DNA of 64,000 bases from Colias croceus (lineage: Eukaryota > Arthropoda > Insecta > Lepidoptera > Pieridae): contig NC_059553.1 of NCBI RefSeq assembly GCF_905220415.1, positions 3,930,501 through 3,994,500 of the forward strand. Reading direction: 5' to 3'. Position numbers and translations under genes: made by a program. The notes beneath the pieces were generated by a model that did no database searches, was not told the DNA's origin, and worked only from the letters and a program-made list of their open reading frames with translations. Each line of letters starts with the position of its first letter. The first letter of the stretch is position 1. This document shows positions 25,901-35,500 of this stretch, piece after piece.

Positions 25901-26585
25901 ATGGGTTAAATCAAATATATTGTTTGAATTTGAATGAATCTGTTGTTCAATTTGATTGAATTTGGCATGTACCTATAATTAATAGATCAAGATGGTTATA
26001 TTTTATCACGTCAGGATGATAAATTCATGAATAAAGGTTAAACATCTCATAATCTCAAGTTATCTTGCTAACGAAAAGCTCTATTTAAAGTTAAAACTAT
26101 ATATATAAAAAAGCTATTTCATTTATAGTTGTAATAACTCGGCCCCCGGAATCACAGACACAATAGAAAATCTATTGTGTCGTGGCCCTATCGGGCCCCT
26201 CGGGCTCAATGGGTTAAATATACATTGAGCATTACCTATCTATGCTAAAGTTAAATATCTTACAATATTGTAATTATAATAAAGAAACTTATATTACCGG
26301 GTCTAATAGCTGTCCACTGTTTTCATCAATAATTGAAAATCTGTCCAAAATTTCAAGCAGAGGTACTGGGGAAGCCAACTTGTAAAAGGTAATGCATTTT
26401 GTAGATGTTATAAATTTCCAAAATTTACACTTAATTTTAGGTGTTAAAGAACAATTTAAACGTTTTTCTGTGCGTTTCCACAGGTAATCAAACCCGATAC
26501 CTTCCAAACCATTCAAAGCAATTTCATCAATGATTACACTCTTGTAATTAAAGGAAAAACTATTTCCACCAATATTTTCAGCCAT
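16973..26585 (-). CDS. GTF3C1: General transcription factor 3C polypeptide 1 (TFIIIC largest subunit)
   Basis: This nuclear subunit of TFIIIC binds the B box of tRNA-type promoters and recruits TFIIIB and RNA polymerase III. Seven exons in transcript order: 26585-26298, 25718-25443, 21954-21613, 21418-21117, 21032-18429, 17720-17609 and 17512-16973. All are GT-AG and phases agree throughout, giving 1,487 residues from the ATG at 26583-26585 to a TAA. Residues 1-150 match the N-terminal region of the human protein (ALNGLEGIGFDYLWKR; YGHRLVMVASLEERMHAL). The B-block-binding winged helix spans about 160-300 (FLFYNRKHLQD). A second winged helix is about 330-405 (LEDKGRQRTARY). The region about 870-960 has a basic patch and an SANT-like segment. 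The C-terminal winged helix ends the protein. It is much shorter than the 2,109-residue human protein, mostly through shorter linkers. Intron 2 holds the hAT element, intron 1 a duplicated stem-loop unit and intron 5 a MITE. Confidence 0.95.
17774..18247. mobile_element. MITE in GTF3C1 intron 5
   Basis: The ends share TGCTTAAG..GCTGACAAGACCCAATTTT in inverted orientation (about 30 bp). Just inside the right end is a second inverted repeat at 18134-18214 in which 25 of 26 arm bases pair (CCAGTAACAGTGATTG..GCTCTCGTT). No coding capacity. The target duplication is unclear. Confidence 0.65.
18429..21032 (-). CDS. GTF3C1: GTF3C1 exon 5, large central exon
   Basis: One uninterrupted 2,604-nt exon encodes residues 403-1271, over half the protein. 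It starts with the last base of an Arg codon and leaves phase 2. A lysine/arginine-rich stretch (KKVIRRRRKLNKPPPKPKP) resembling a nuclear localisation signal precedes VKWTKLDDQILTLLKI, which fits the SANT-like segment of the family. The C-terminal part (ETHLRATIEELRKCGAI) is a helix-turn-helix-like region. Frame and splice sites show no damage, so this exon looks functional. Confidence 0.9.
22496..24343 (-). CDS. hAT transposase with BED zinc finger (GTF2IRD2/ZBED5-like)
   Basis: A cut-and-paste transposase, 615 residues without a stop or frameshift. I chose the ATG at 24341-24343 (MTTKKRKVDSE): it is preceded by TGTTACAGCAGCAAA, which looks like a splice acceptor for a 5' UTR intron, while the frame upstream continues only to an alternative ATG at 24374-24376. 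A BED-type finger spans residues 21-57 (Cys34, Cys37, His52, His57). The RNase H-like core shows the first Asp in SLTMDES (Asp181), the second in ITTDGAPNM (Asp248) and the Glu in CEQTFS (Glu548), followed by the C-terminal dimerisation segment (SDDHLYSLLKCS). Domesticated relatives are the C-terminus of vertebrate GTF2IRD2 and ZBED5/EPM2AIP1-type proteins. Full length, the catalytic triad and intact ends suggest it is, or recently was, autonomous. Confidence 0.92.
   Translation of the reverse strand: MTTKKRKVDSECRVFKEEWSWKYFFTEFKDKPVCLICNETVAVFKDFNLSRHFSKKHANAKYSSMTEAERKSFVERQKDKLRGQQNMFTKQSDTQKAATLASYVVAYKIAKSNKTLSDGEFVKDCMVAVSNIICPEKSKEFQSLALSRRTITDRIDAIAAQLSSQLEQNCNEFEYFSLTMDESTDVSDTAQLLIFIRGIDSEFNITEELACLQSLKGKTTGKNIYDSCFEGLSKFHLPMDKLCNITTDGAPNMVGSNLGFMGIFCKENPNNNVLFLHCLIHQDVLCKAAIDIQPVLSVVVKLINTIRSRGLMHRQFQAFLKSTESEFSDLLYHTKVRWLSCGNAFERVWNLRKEIQDFLTVQGKWDDFKIMSDENWLADFAFFTDLLSHLNKLNTKLQGKNQFLDELWGHLKAFKLQLKLFCCCIEKNELTHFPNLSSISPVSNDKLKRFAQQLKKLHEEFEKRFQDFMTIEPSLNIFSMPFNVNIDETPANLQLELIEMQCNTHLKQLFLNTSKLEFYKSIPRTQYPNIVAHAQKIMAMFGTSYLCEQTFSIMKLRKNCHRNRLSDDHLYSLLKCSASQMEPVYDEIMQKQKQFHMSHVPTKTSAPQPSTSQLT
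24530..24891. promoter_or_regulatory. GC-rich 5' region of the hAT element
   Basis: The 390 bp between the right terminus and the transposase frame include a block at 24650-24760 far richer in G+C and CpG than anything nearby (GGCCGGCGGTGCGGCGCGGG). It must contain the transposase promoter or 5' UTR. No TATA box is assigned. Confidence 0.4.
25045..25237. mobile_element. Inverted-repeat lepidopteran MITE/Helitron-end fragment in GTF3C1 intron 2
   Basis: AGCTGCGTTCCGCG..TTTCATCCGCG near 25045-25070 and its counterpart ending GCGCGGAACAGCT at 25237 form arms of about 60 bp, including GGCTCCGC and the TGATGATAT/ATATATCATCA pair. CTAG overlaps the left end (25043-25046). Similar GTTCCGC..GGAGCCACG sequences are common lepidopteran interspersed repeats. 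No protein is encoded. Confidence 0.6.
25824..25910. repeat. Stem-loop repeat unit, copy 1 (GTF3C1 intron 1)
   Basis: An 87-bp unit, AATAACTC..CCGGAATCACAG to GGGTTAAA. It contains a perfect 10-bp hairpin (ACACAATAGA, loop AAA, TCTATTGTGT) and then the perfect palindrome GGCCCGATCGGGCC. A second copy lies 309 bp away at 26133-26218 in the same orientation. Confidence 0.8.
26133..26218. repeat. Stem-loop repeat unit, copy 2 (GTF3C1 intron 1)
   Basis: Direct repeat of 25824-25910 differing at several bases. The 10-bp hairpin is unchanged, while the second palindrome has decayed to GGCCCTATCGGGCC. It lies about 80 bp from the exon 1 splice donor. Confidence 0.8.
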
Positions 26586-26976
26586 AATATAAAACTAGAA
26601 TTGACAATACATTAAATTACTTTATCAATAAAAAACTATTTGAAAATATTACTTTATTCCTAAAAAATTATTTGTGTATTTTTTGTTTTTAATCAAAACA
26701 TGTGTTTCTGACACTGACATTCCGCATTCGAAACTTCAGATTTGACAATCATGCAGTGACATCGACTGTGATTTTTTTTAAATTTTGTATGTCCAGAGGT
26801 TAAGCCTATTGGACAATGTCAATTTTTAAAGGATTTATAAATAAATGTAATGTAGATAGACCGTCTAGATTAGTGAAATTTGGATGAGATTACTGTGCAT
26901 CGTACGTATCACTCCCGTAGTACGATTATTACTAAGCTAAGATACTTTATTTTTTATTTCTACGCAGGATCGACTA

Positions 26977-27614
26977 GCGCGTTCATTGAATGACGATATA
27001 TTTTAAATGAATGCCTAAGGACACAGAACATAATAATTATATTATACTGAATTTTTTGTGGAATTTTTTGATCAATAGCACATATATGTATAATGTATAT
27101 TATATTCCATAAAGGACAATAGTTTATAGTTACTCATATAGTTTTTGAATGTAATGTTCAACACAGTCTTGACTGAACGTTATTTAGGTTCGTTTTATTT
27201 TATCTACACTGAAATAGAAGCCCTGCGAAGCGGAGCTCCGTTGGCTCGCAACCGTCTTGATGAACGCGCTGCGCTAGTCATTCAACAATATGCCGAGCAT
27301 TATATTATGTATTCGCCCTATATCTTTAATATATATAAATCTCGTGTCACAATGTTTGTCCTCAATGGACTCCTAAACCACTTAACCGATTTTAATACAA
27401 TTCGCACACCATGTGCAGTTCGATCCAACTTGAGAGATAGGATAGTTTAAATCTCAAATCGTTTTAGAGAAAGCGGGCGAAGCCGCGGGCGGTCAGCTAG
27501 TATAGGATATAGGTCTGTGTTACAATCCAGTTGGACGTTGAGTGACGCTTGACGCTTGCTCAATCACCGTTCGGCCTAGATATTCAACTGAATGTTGTCA
27601 TTTAATGAACGCGC
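26977..27614. mobile_element. Probable DNA element with GCGCGTTCATT ends, interrupted by a CTAG-ended repeat
   Basis: GCGCGTTCATTGAATGAC (26977-26994) is mirrored by GTCATTTAATGAACGCGC (27597-27614). A third, related stretch in the interior (GATGAACGCGCTGCGCTAGTCATTC near 27259) suggests rearrangement or nesting. No coding capacity beyond short frames. Confidence 0.45.
27321..27500 (+). mobile_element. Short CTAG-ended lepidopteran repeat (Helitron-like)
   Basis: Runs from TCTTTAATATATATAAATCT to GCGGGCGAAGCCGCGGGCGG followed by TCAGCTAG. The GC-rich terminus is nearly identical to that at 60510-60538 and to the complement of the one at 16768. A short frame that crosses it is not a gene. Confidence 0.6.
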
Positions 27615-30600
27615 AAGTTATTCTATCAAATAGTGGATTCTACCTTTAAGATTCCGAATTGGTATACATAACTATATTTCCAGCATTTAATACAAAATAA
27701 TCTATACTAATATTATGTACCTATTATCACACTATTATGTTACCACAATCATGAGGAGTGTAGTGCTTGTTTCATGATTTTCCTTAGGCATGTCAAAATT
27801 TGTACCTATCTTATAGTTCTGTGCCTATCTTCATATCCAGGCGTACAAAGGAAGTTAAATAAAATTACCATGCAAGTTTCAATATTTTATTTACTAAAGA
27901 AAAGGAATACATTTTATCCTTTGCTAAAATATTTAGCATATATTAATAATATTTAATGAGAAAATGATCATAACATTTGAAACAGTGAGGAGAAAAATAC
28001 AAACTTGATATTCTTTGGTTATCAAAATCATTTTGTATTTCACAAGTCAGTGTTCGTTTCTATTTTTTTCTAGTTATAAAAATTGCACTCTATAAATAAT
28101 TAATATGAGCAGCGAATACGGTGTAACAGTTCTATCCACTGCGTTTGCTTCTGCATTTTAAACTCCTACTTAACCTATGGAGTATCTAAAGCTCTGGCTA
28201 CACGATAATTCTTGCACGCACACAAAAACAACAAACTAACATAATTCATATATTTTAATTTTTTTTTCAAAGAAATACTTGAGAAATAGCATTCTCTGCA
28301 TCGACTAGGGTTATATTTTGTCGTTCTTACATGAATGTAAGAAGTATCGTGGAGCTGGGCCATAAAAAGCGAACCAAAGTGGTCTTAACAGATTACATAT
28401 GAGATTAGCACTGATTTTAAGGTATGGTAAATCAATACAAATTACTTGTTATTTTTCTTCACTGTATTTGAAATAACGATTGGATATAGATTCTTTAACA
28501 AGTTTAAATATGGTCGTATTCAATAATCCATACCTAATCGTCAAATAAAATAATCGGCAACTAGTTGGCTAAAGGCACGCTAAAAAAAACGTCTAAGGCC
28601 ATTTGATTTAAAAGGTTAATGGAGAGGGTATTCTACTGTCGCAATGAAAATTATTTAGGCACTTTTATAGTACTGATTTCCCAAAGTTTTATTCACAATA
28701 ATTGTTATGACTGATAGCTATAAGAGACTAAAGTAGAAAAATATTGCACACGACGATTACAAAACATTACTCCATGTCAGCGTTGCGATAGTTATTTTTT
28801 TTGAATATGGCACATTCAAAACGAAACAACGTAAGAGAAAAATTAAAGCAGGAAGTTAGTAGGTACCTAATGTTGAATTAAATATTATCAAGAGCTACCT
28901 GCATATTAAACCAACGGTATCTCTGTCTTTTTGAGGAAAAAAATGTGTGCGTGTACCTACTAGTGTACACACGTAAGAAGTGAAACTTCTTTATGACCTT
29001 ATTTTTTAAAGGAATAAATTTACTAATTACTATACCATGCAACTTTACAGAAATACATCGAATCACGCGTGGTAGGGATAAGAAAAAGATTGCGCGTAAC
29101 GGAAAAATGTCACGCATAACGAAAAAATGTTACGTAAGTACCTACACTAAATTTTTTTCCAAACCTGATATAGAAGTTTCACTTCAATAAAAAAAAATCA
29201 TACTGAGAGCCTTGTTACTATTAACAGAATTAAATATATAAAAAAGATAAAGAAACACATTTAAATAGGACCGTGAAATTGTCACCGGTATTAGTTTGAC
29301 ATTGGTTTGACAAAAATAACTATCGATTCACCGTGCGATTTCCGATTAATCCATTCCTGAAATTAATATAACAAATATATAATATACAAGAACCTATGTG
29401 ATGGTTAGATAATGTGATGTAAACGCGCTATACCTTATTAATACGTTAATAAAAGTTTCGGATTTTTATTATGTTGAATCCTCTGTAATTACAATTTATT
29501 TTATTTAGGTATAATAAAAGTCTTCAATTTCTAACACTAAGGCTTCGAGTTTCAAAATAAAATTAAGCGGTCTATCATAATATAAACTACAATACGTATC
29601 ATACTTCTAATATAATTTTCAATAATTAATAAATAATTTACGCTTATATAAGACTTCTAGGCATGTTCATGTTTTACGAGTATAAAAAGATGGTTCAGTT
29701 TTGAACGTAGAAATGGTTATTGTACATTTTATCATTTTATTATTACAAAACAACTCTTAACAATCCATTCTTCAAAATTTTGCGCTTATGTCTAACGCTT
29801 ATCCCTAGGTAGTTACTCGACAAAATTACATTACAGATCTTGCTATATACATTTAAATATTAGCCTTTCTTACGTATGTATAAAATTTAAATTTCTTAGA
29901 ATTTTAAAACAGAACAGTTGATAACAGTAGATTACCTACCATCAGTCAAAGGATACTGAATATTTAAATCTTTCGACATTTATATGGACACTATTTTAAA
30001 ATTCACAGAAATTTACTCTCGTATAACGCCGATATTAAAGCAACTATTGAAATATTATAACTAAAAAACAAAAAAAAGTACTGTGCGTTAATTTTTATCA
30101 AATACGAAAATTGGCAGTTACATTGATCATAATTAAAGTAACAACTACAATTATCAATATAATTAATTACTACTAGAAATAAATAATTATATCTTAAAAA
30201 TGGCGTCTTTGGTATGTAAACGTAATGTTACAAACTTGAGTATTGTATTATTAGATTATTAAGGTTTTAGAATGCCATCTCACTTTTATATCAGGAGTAT
30301 AAAATGTATACTTTATATTAAACAAGCATGTCCTATATTTAATACAAGAGCTAGCGCAAATTTCTGCAGCCATTTACTTATAGTTGCAGTAGCTAAACTT
30401 TTAATTATATATGAGGCATTATGAGTATGAAATGGTACAGAAGTGTGCGCGAGCCTCGCATTAGGACATTATAACTATTGTAACTCTTTACTCTACTCTA
30501 TGATCGCAACAATCAGTCCCAAAGAACATCTGCACATTTTATTTAGTGATACGTACAAGTACTCATTTAGTTAGAAAATTCCCACAAATTACCCTCAAAT

Positions 30601-32419
30601 TAAAGAAACACATTAAGGATTTTCGTTTTCCATTGTTTTGATAGATAGCCGGCAGTTGTAGTAAATTTATTAGCATGACTCTGCTGTTTGATGTGCCACA
30701 TAGATCAGACCTAACACAAATTTTGTTTCGTATTTAACATGAATATTGGCGGTATGCAGGTTGAATTATGAGTACTCGCTCGTTTCACTAAAGTCCGAAT
30801 TCTCAAACGAAACTCAACATAAATTCGCCATTTTGTCTTTCTATTAATGTCTTTCTCATTCTAAACTTTGGAGTTACATTTGAGAATTCGACAATAAATC
30901 GTTTTTATCACCGCATACAGAACTATCCTGCCACACACACTTAGGCACTAGGTCATTACAAATACAATTGACATTGTTTACATACATTCAATTGTCAACA
31001 ATCAGACAAGATCGAACACTGTGGAAACTACCTAGTGTCGAGAAGCTAAGTTCTTTTAACTATAAAACAGCAACAGGAACATCTTGAAACTGAAATTTAA
31101 ACGTTTGGCCCACAATTATGGTTAACATTTAGAATCGTATAAGTTATTTTATAGGTTAGGTTATGCGTCGACATTTCGTGTCAATTTGTAACAAAATGGC
31201 GGCGTGTCTTAACCTGCACAGAATGTATGTACAAGGATCGTTTGATCACAGTGTTGTTTTTTTTTACAAAATGTCGTACCAACAATCTAAGGTGGCGTCC
31301 GCGTAATGCTCGCGCTCTAATAGCTATTTATTAGATAATGGCTAAATCTATAACATTACTGAATAGTCAAAACGATTTCTATTCTATAACTAGATACATC
31401 CATAAGAAGCACTTTAATTACGAATGAATATCAGAACTTTACATTATTTTACAAGGTATATATTTGCAATTAGTCATTACATATCTGTGTTTGTAAACTT
31501 GCTTGTCATAACTTGGCAACACTGCAATAATATTTCAAAACAGTAGTTATAAAATCACTATAACTTCGTTGTTAACTTGGCAGTCGCTTGATGAAATAAT
31601 ATGATATAGTGTTGCCAAATTAAATAACTTTATATTTAAGTAAAAACCTTGCTTAACCCTATAAAGATGCGGTAGATTTGTGAATTGATTGCACCTTTCT
31701 TGAGACAGAAGTTAATGATAGATATTATATCAAAATATATTAATTAAATGAAAACTTGCAATGATCCTCACTTATTCATACTAACTACTTATCAACATGA
31801 TACCAACAAAACTTATAATTTACCTAAAATATAAGTAAACTATGTATATTCTAAACAATCTACAAATTTGTTACAGTTGTTATCGTACAGCGATCGATAA
31901 TATTCTGTCTTAAAAAAAATACACTTTTTGATTTCATACAGTTATTTTCACGAGATCTCCATAGATTTGTTTGTAAATGTGAACTTTTAATTATTATTTT
32001 TTTACGAACAGGCAACATTCTATTTTGATTTTACAATATTTTATCTAAACAGAAACTGACATACAAACCAACTGATACAACACATGTGTGCGTTCATTTT
32101 GGACTTCATGTAGTAATTAAGATTAGTAAATGACGTGGAGATCAATATTGTAACTGTATAACAATGTGTCGTTATCGAGTATAAACTTCGAGAGGTTCTC
32201 GCTACAACAGTCCATATCTGATACAACAACAACTTATCCGTTATCGAATAACAATCACGCACCTTCGTGGAATGTCTTTTGAACTGGAACGTTCGATACG
32301 TCACTGGCGAGTTGCCATGCACAAAAAAGATTGTCTTTGAATTTGGAACACGCGTGGGGCTCTCTGAGGAGCTCGGGGAGCGGGGCGAGTGTATCGCACG
32401 GGGGGGCGGAGCGGGCGCG
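27615..32419. other. Intergenic stretch and Sema1a 3' flank
   Basis: AT-rich, no exon, no transposon with ends I can define. The part next to 32420 should be the 3' UTR of the long Sema1a transcript. A short inverted pair, TTGGCAACACTG (31512) and TAGTGTTGCCAAA (about 31609), is visible. Confidence 0.4.
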
Positions 32420-32574
32420 CTAGTTGCGGTAGATGTAGGCGCAGGCCTGCGGCGCGGGGGGCGGCGGGGTGGGGGGCCGCTCGCCCGACGGCGAGGGGGA
32501 GGAGGAGGGCGGCGAGGGCGACGACGACGACCCACTCGCGGTCCCTGATCCCGAACCGCTGCTGCGCTGCGACA
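32420..32574 (-). CDS. Sema1a: Sema1a last exon: Ser/Pro-rich tail ending AYIYRN
   Basis: Acceptor TATTCCAG, then two bases finishing a codon, then 50 codons and TAG at 32420-32422. The product is [34 protein letters not shown], like the Ser/Pro-rich C-terminus of Drosophila Sema1a ending in SYIYRD. The exon enters in phase 1, which only the extended form of the preceding exon (to 32861) supplies. G+C is very high, so several other frames are open by chance. Confidence 0.85.
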
Positions 32575-35500
32575 CTGGAATAGCGGTGATGTATGTTTTA
32601 TTACTTGCTTTAGTGTTTGATGGAAAGCTCTAACTTTACTTTTTCTCGTAAAATGGTATGCATGTAATTTGGTACAGAGATTATTATCTGGTTTAGCAAA
32701 ATCTACACTAAGATACTTTCCAACCAATCCATAATATCATATCATCGAGTATTCTTGAGTTTTCCTTATTCTTAGCAATCCTGAGTATAGTGCACTTCCC
32801 TACCCGCATCAATTTCAATAATCAATATATCAATAATTCATAAAAAATCCGAAAACTAACCCAAAGTATGGTGGTGGTGCGTATTATGTTTATGATGGTG
32901 AGGCATTTGGTCGCGCGAATCCGCCCCGCTTGTTTCTCAGAGATACACCTTTTTCACTGAACGCGTGGTCGAGAAGCCGTTGTCGTTGCCGCGCCGGTAG
33001 CCATCGCCCTGCGGTCCGAATATTCCTGCGTTAACTGACATGCCGCAGAGAAAATGAAATTAATGAGGCGTTAGTGATGATATGCAACCATACTGAACTT
33101 TATATACCAAGTATTTTTTATCCCATTAGTGTTAAATAATGGTATATGTTCCATTTATTATAGATTTTTTTTCATAATAGTTAGGTAAAGAATGTGCTTT
33201 TATGAGACTTCTGAATCAGGTTTACTTGGTTATAAAACTCAGAATAATTCCAATTGAAAGCAATGGTTACAAGACAATGATTAAATTGTAAGTTGCAGGG
33301 TTAAAATGGAAAGCTTGATGAGTAATGAGTTATGAATGATTAGTATAAATTAGGTGGTAATAGTAAAGAAATATTAAAATATTATGAATAATGCACATCA
33401 AACCAGCATTCAGTTACGTTTGCACATGCATGTATACTAAAGAGTATAATATTATGTAAATTAGGTTTTCAAAGTAGGTACTTTAATTTGCTGATTTGAT
33501 ATTCAAGTAATGTGATAGAATAAAAGACAACATTGATCAGGTGCCATTAAGTAATAAAAGTGTGAATAGCCAATAATATTCTGTTAATAAATGAATGAAG
33601 TAGTTATTGTATTGGCTGATCACATTATAAAGATTAATAAATGTTAGTTTACTTCCGTGTTGACGGGGCTGGGTTTGAAACTGTGTTCAACAATGTGCTA
33701 AATAGCGATTTACTACTACAATAAATGTAGCGTGAAATGCATAATGATGCATCAGAATAGTTTCCGTAGATTGGTTCGTTAAAAAGATATCTAGAGCTTT
33801 ATGCGCTTATTCTTATTCGCGTTAAATCAAATAAATACCGACTTTATAACAAACAACAATAATCATTAAAATATTTTTGCAAATGCTCGCTTACACCGCG
33901 TTTAAAACAAATAAATTATACTATTCTTCTTCCTTTTTCAAATGGCAACAAAACTTCGTTTTACATTTTTTTCTTTTATGGCAATATGCCAGTGTCAAGT
34001 TTTATTTTTTTCTCCCGTCAACACGAATCGAAGCGAATTTAAAAAAGGAACACAACTGACATTGACCTGGTGCGAGCGCAGCGTGCCGAAGTTATCGCGC
34101 CGGTACGAGTCCGGCTGGAACTGGAAGAGCGTCTCGTGGTGCGGGTGGTACGGCGGGTGCTTGCGGAGCGTGGCGCGGGGGGACGCGGGCTTCGGTTGTG
34201 GCGCGAGGACGGGCTCTGCGTACGTTACTTCTTCCACTTGTTGCAGGAGTTTTGGTTCCGCTTGGATCCTGTAGATTTGTTGATGTTAATAAGTAGTGAT
34301 TAACAAGACGTTAATTTAAAATGTGTGTGTTTGTGCTATGTTTTTTAATTTCTAGCTTATAGAATATACATGATTGTTTTTGATACTTGTTTGGTATAGG
34401 GATGTACTTTAAATATAATTGATTGCTTAATCTATAAGAAAACCGTGAAATTTATAAATTGGATTTCGTTTTCAATTACATATTTGGTTATCATAGGCTT
34501 TGTAGCAATATTGAATCATCTCTTGAGAAGTAATGCTTATTTTATTATACTATCTATATAAATATTTATTTTTATGCCGAACTATTTAAGCCCACTTTAA
34601 TAAAATTCTATAGAAGGGTAAGTAATTTCTGACGAAATATTAATGTAGGTACCTACTATCAATAGCTTTATTCCTTTTTCTTCTATTCGATACTAACCTA
34701 TTAATATTTTGCCGCTGTTCGAAATACTCATACTCAGTGTCCGGATAGGGCATGTTATCGTCGTCATCCTTCTTACACCGGCGCCCACAAATGTATCCCG
34801 CCGCGAAGCCCGCGCCGAGCGCTGCGAGCGCACCCGCGGCAACCGCTAGAGCTAACGTTTCTACTGAATACGCGGCGGGTGGAGGATCTGCTTGTAATAC
34901 TTCGGGACCTGGGTAATGGGGAGTTATATTTATAGTATATATTACTATTATAAAAAATAATATTTTCGAATTTTTGTAATATAATTAAAAAGCTGCATGT
35001 TTCAAAAAAATTCTTCATCACTACATGTTAGTTTCCTGAGTGATGTCTCTGGGCGGATTCAAAAAATTATTTATCACCAGAAAACCATATTATTCCTGTG
35101 TGTCATTCAGTATATTTCTGTTACAGTGTGAAAATTTCGTTACATACAAAATTGTGGGCTATATTTGACTTCGTTTGTCTATTAATTGTGTATAAATTTA
35201 TAAATATTATTAATTATAATATTAATTGTGTCTTTATTTACCTTCATTATTATTATTGTTGCCTTTGCCTTCCTTATCTTGTACTATGTTAATGACCTCT
35301 CCCTTATTTTCTCTAGCATCGTCATATAAACCAGAGCTTAGACCACCAACTGCTCCTGCATCTTTACCTGTAGAAAGAATAACATATTGATAAAAAATTG
35401 AGTTCTAAATATTGTATGATCTGATGTCCACCAAAATCGAACCGCAAACTGATGTAAAAAAAATTGTGATTAATTTTATGTACTTTCAAAAAAAATCTTT

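Noticed and set aside
27145..27450. 101-codon plus-strand open frame
   Set aside because: It crosses the border into a short repeat; no domain is recognisable.
32041..32727. Long Arg/Pro-rich minus-strand open frame across the last Sema1a exon, plus open frames on the plus strand at 32267-32583
   Set aside because: They are other readings of the GC-rich Ser/Pro exon. The frame ending in AYIYRN is the one that matches the family. The Arg/Pro frame would be used only if the phase-0 donor before the TGA joined this exon, and no homology supports that product.
33995..34066. Continuation of the Sema1a tail frame past the GTCAAT donor
   Set aside because: It adds 23 residues without similarity and ends in AT-rich intron; conserved tail sequence resumes at 33025.
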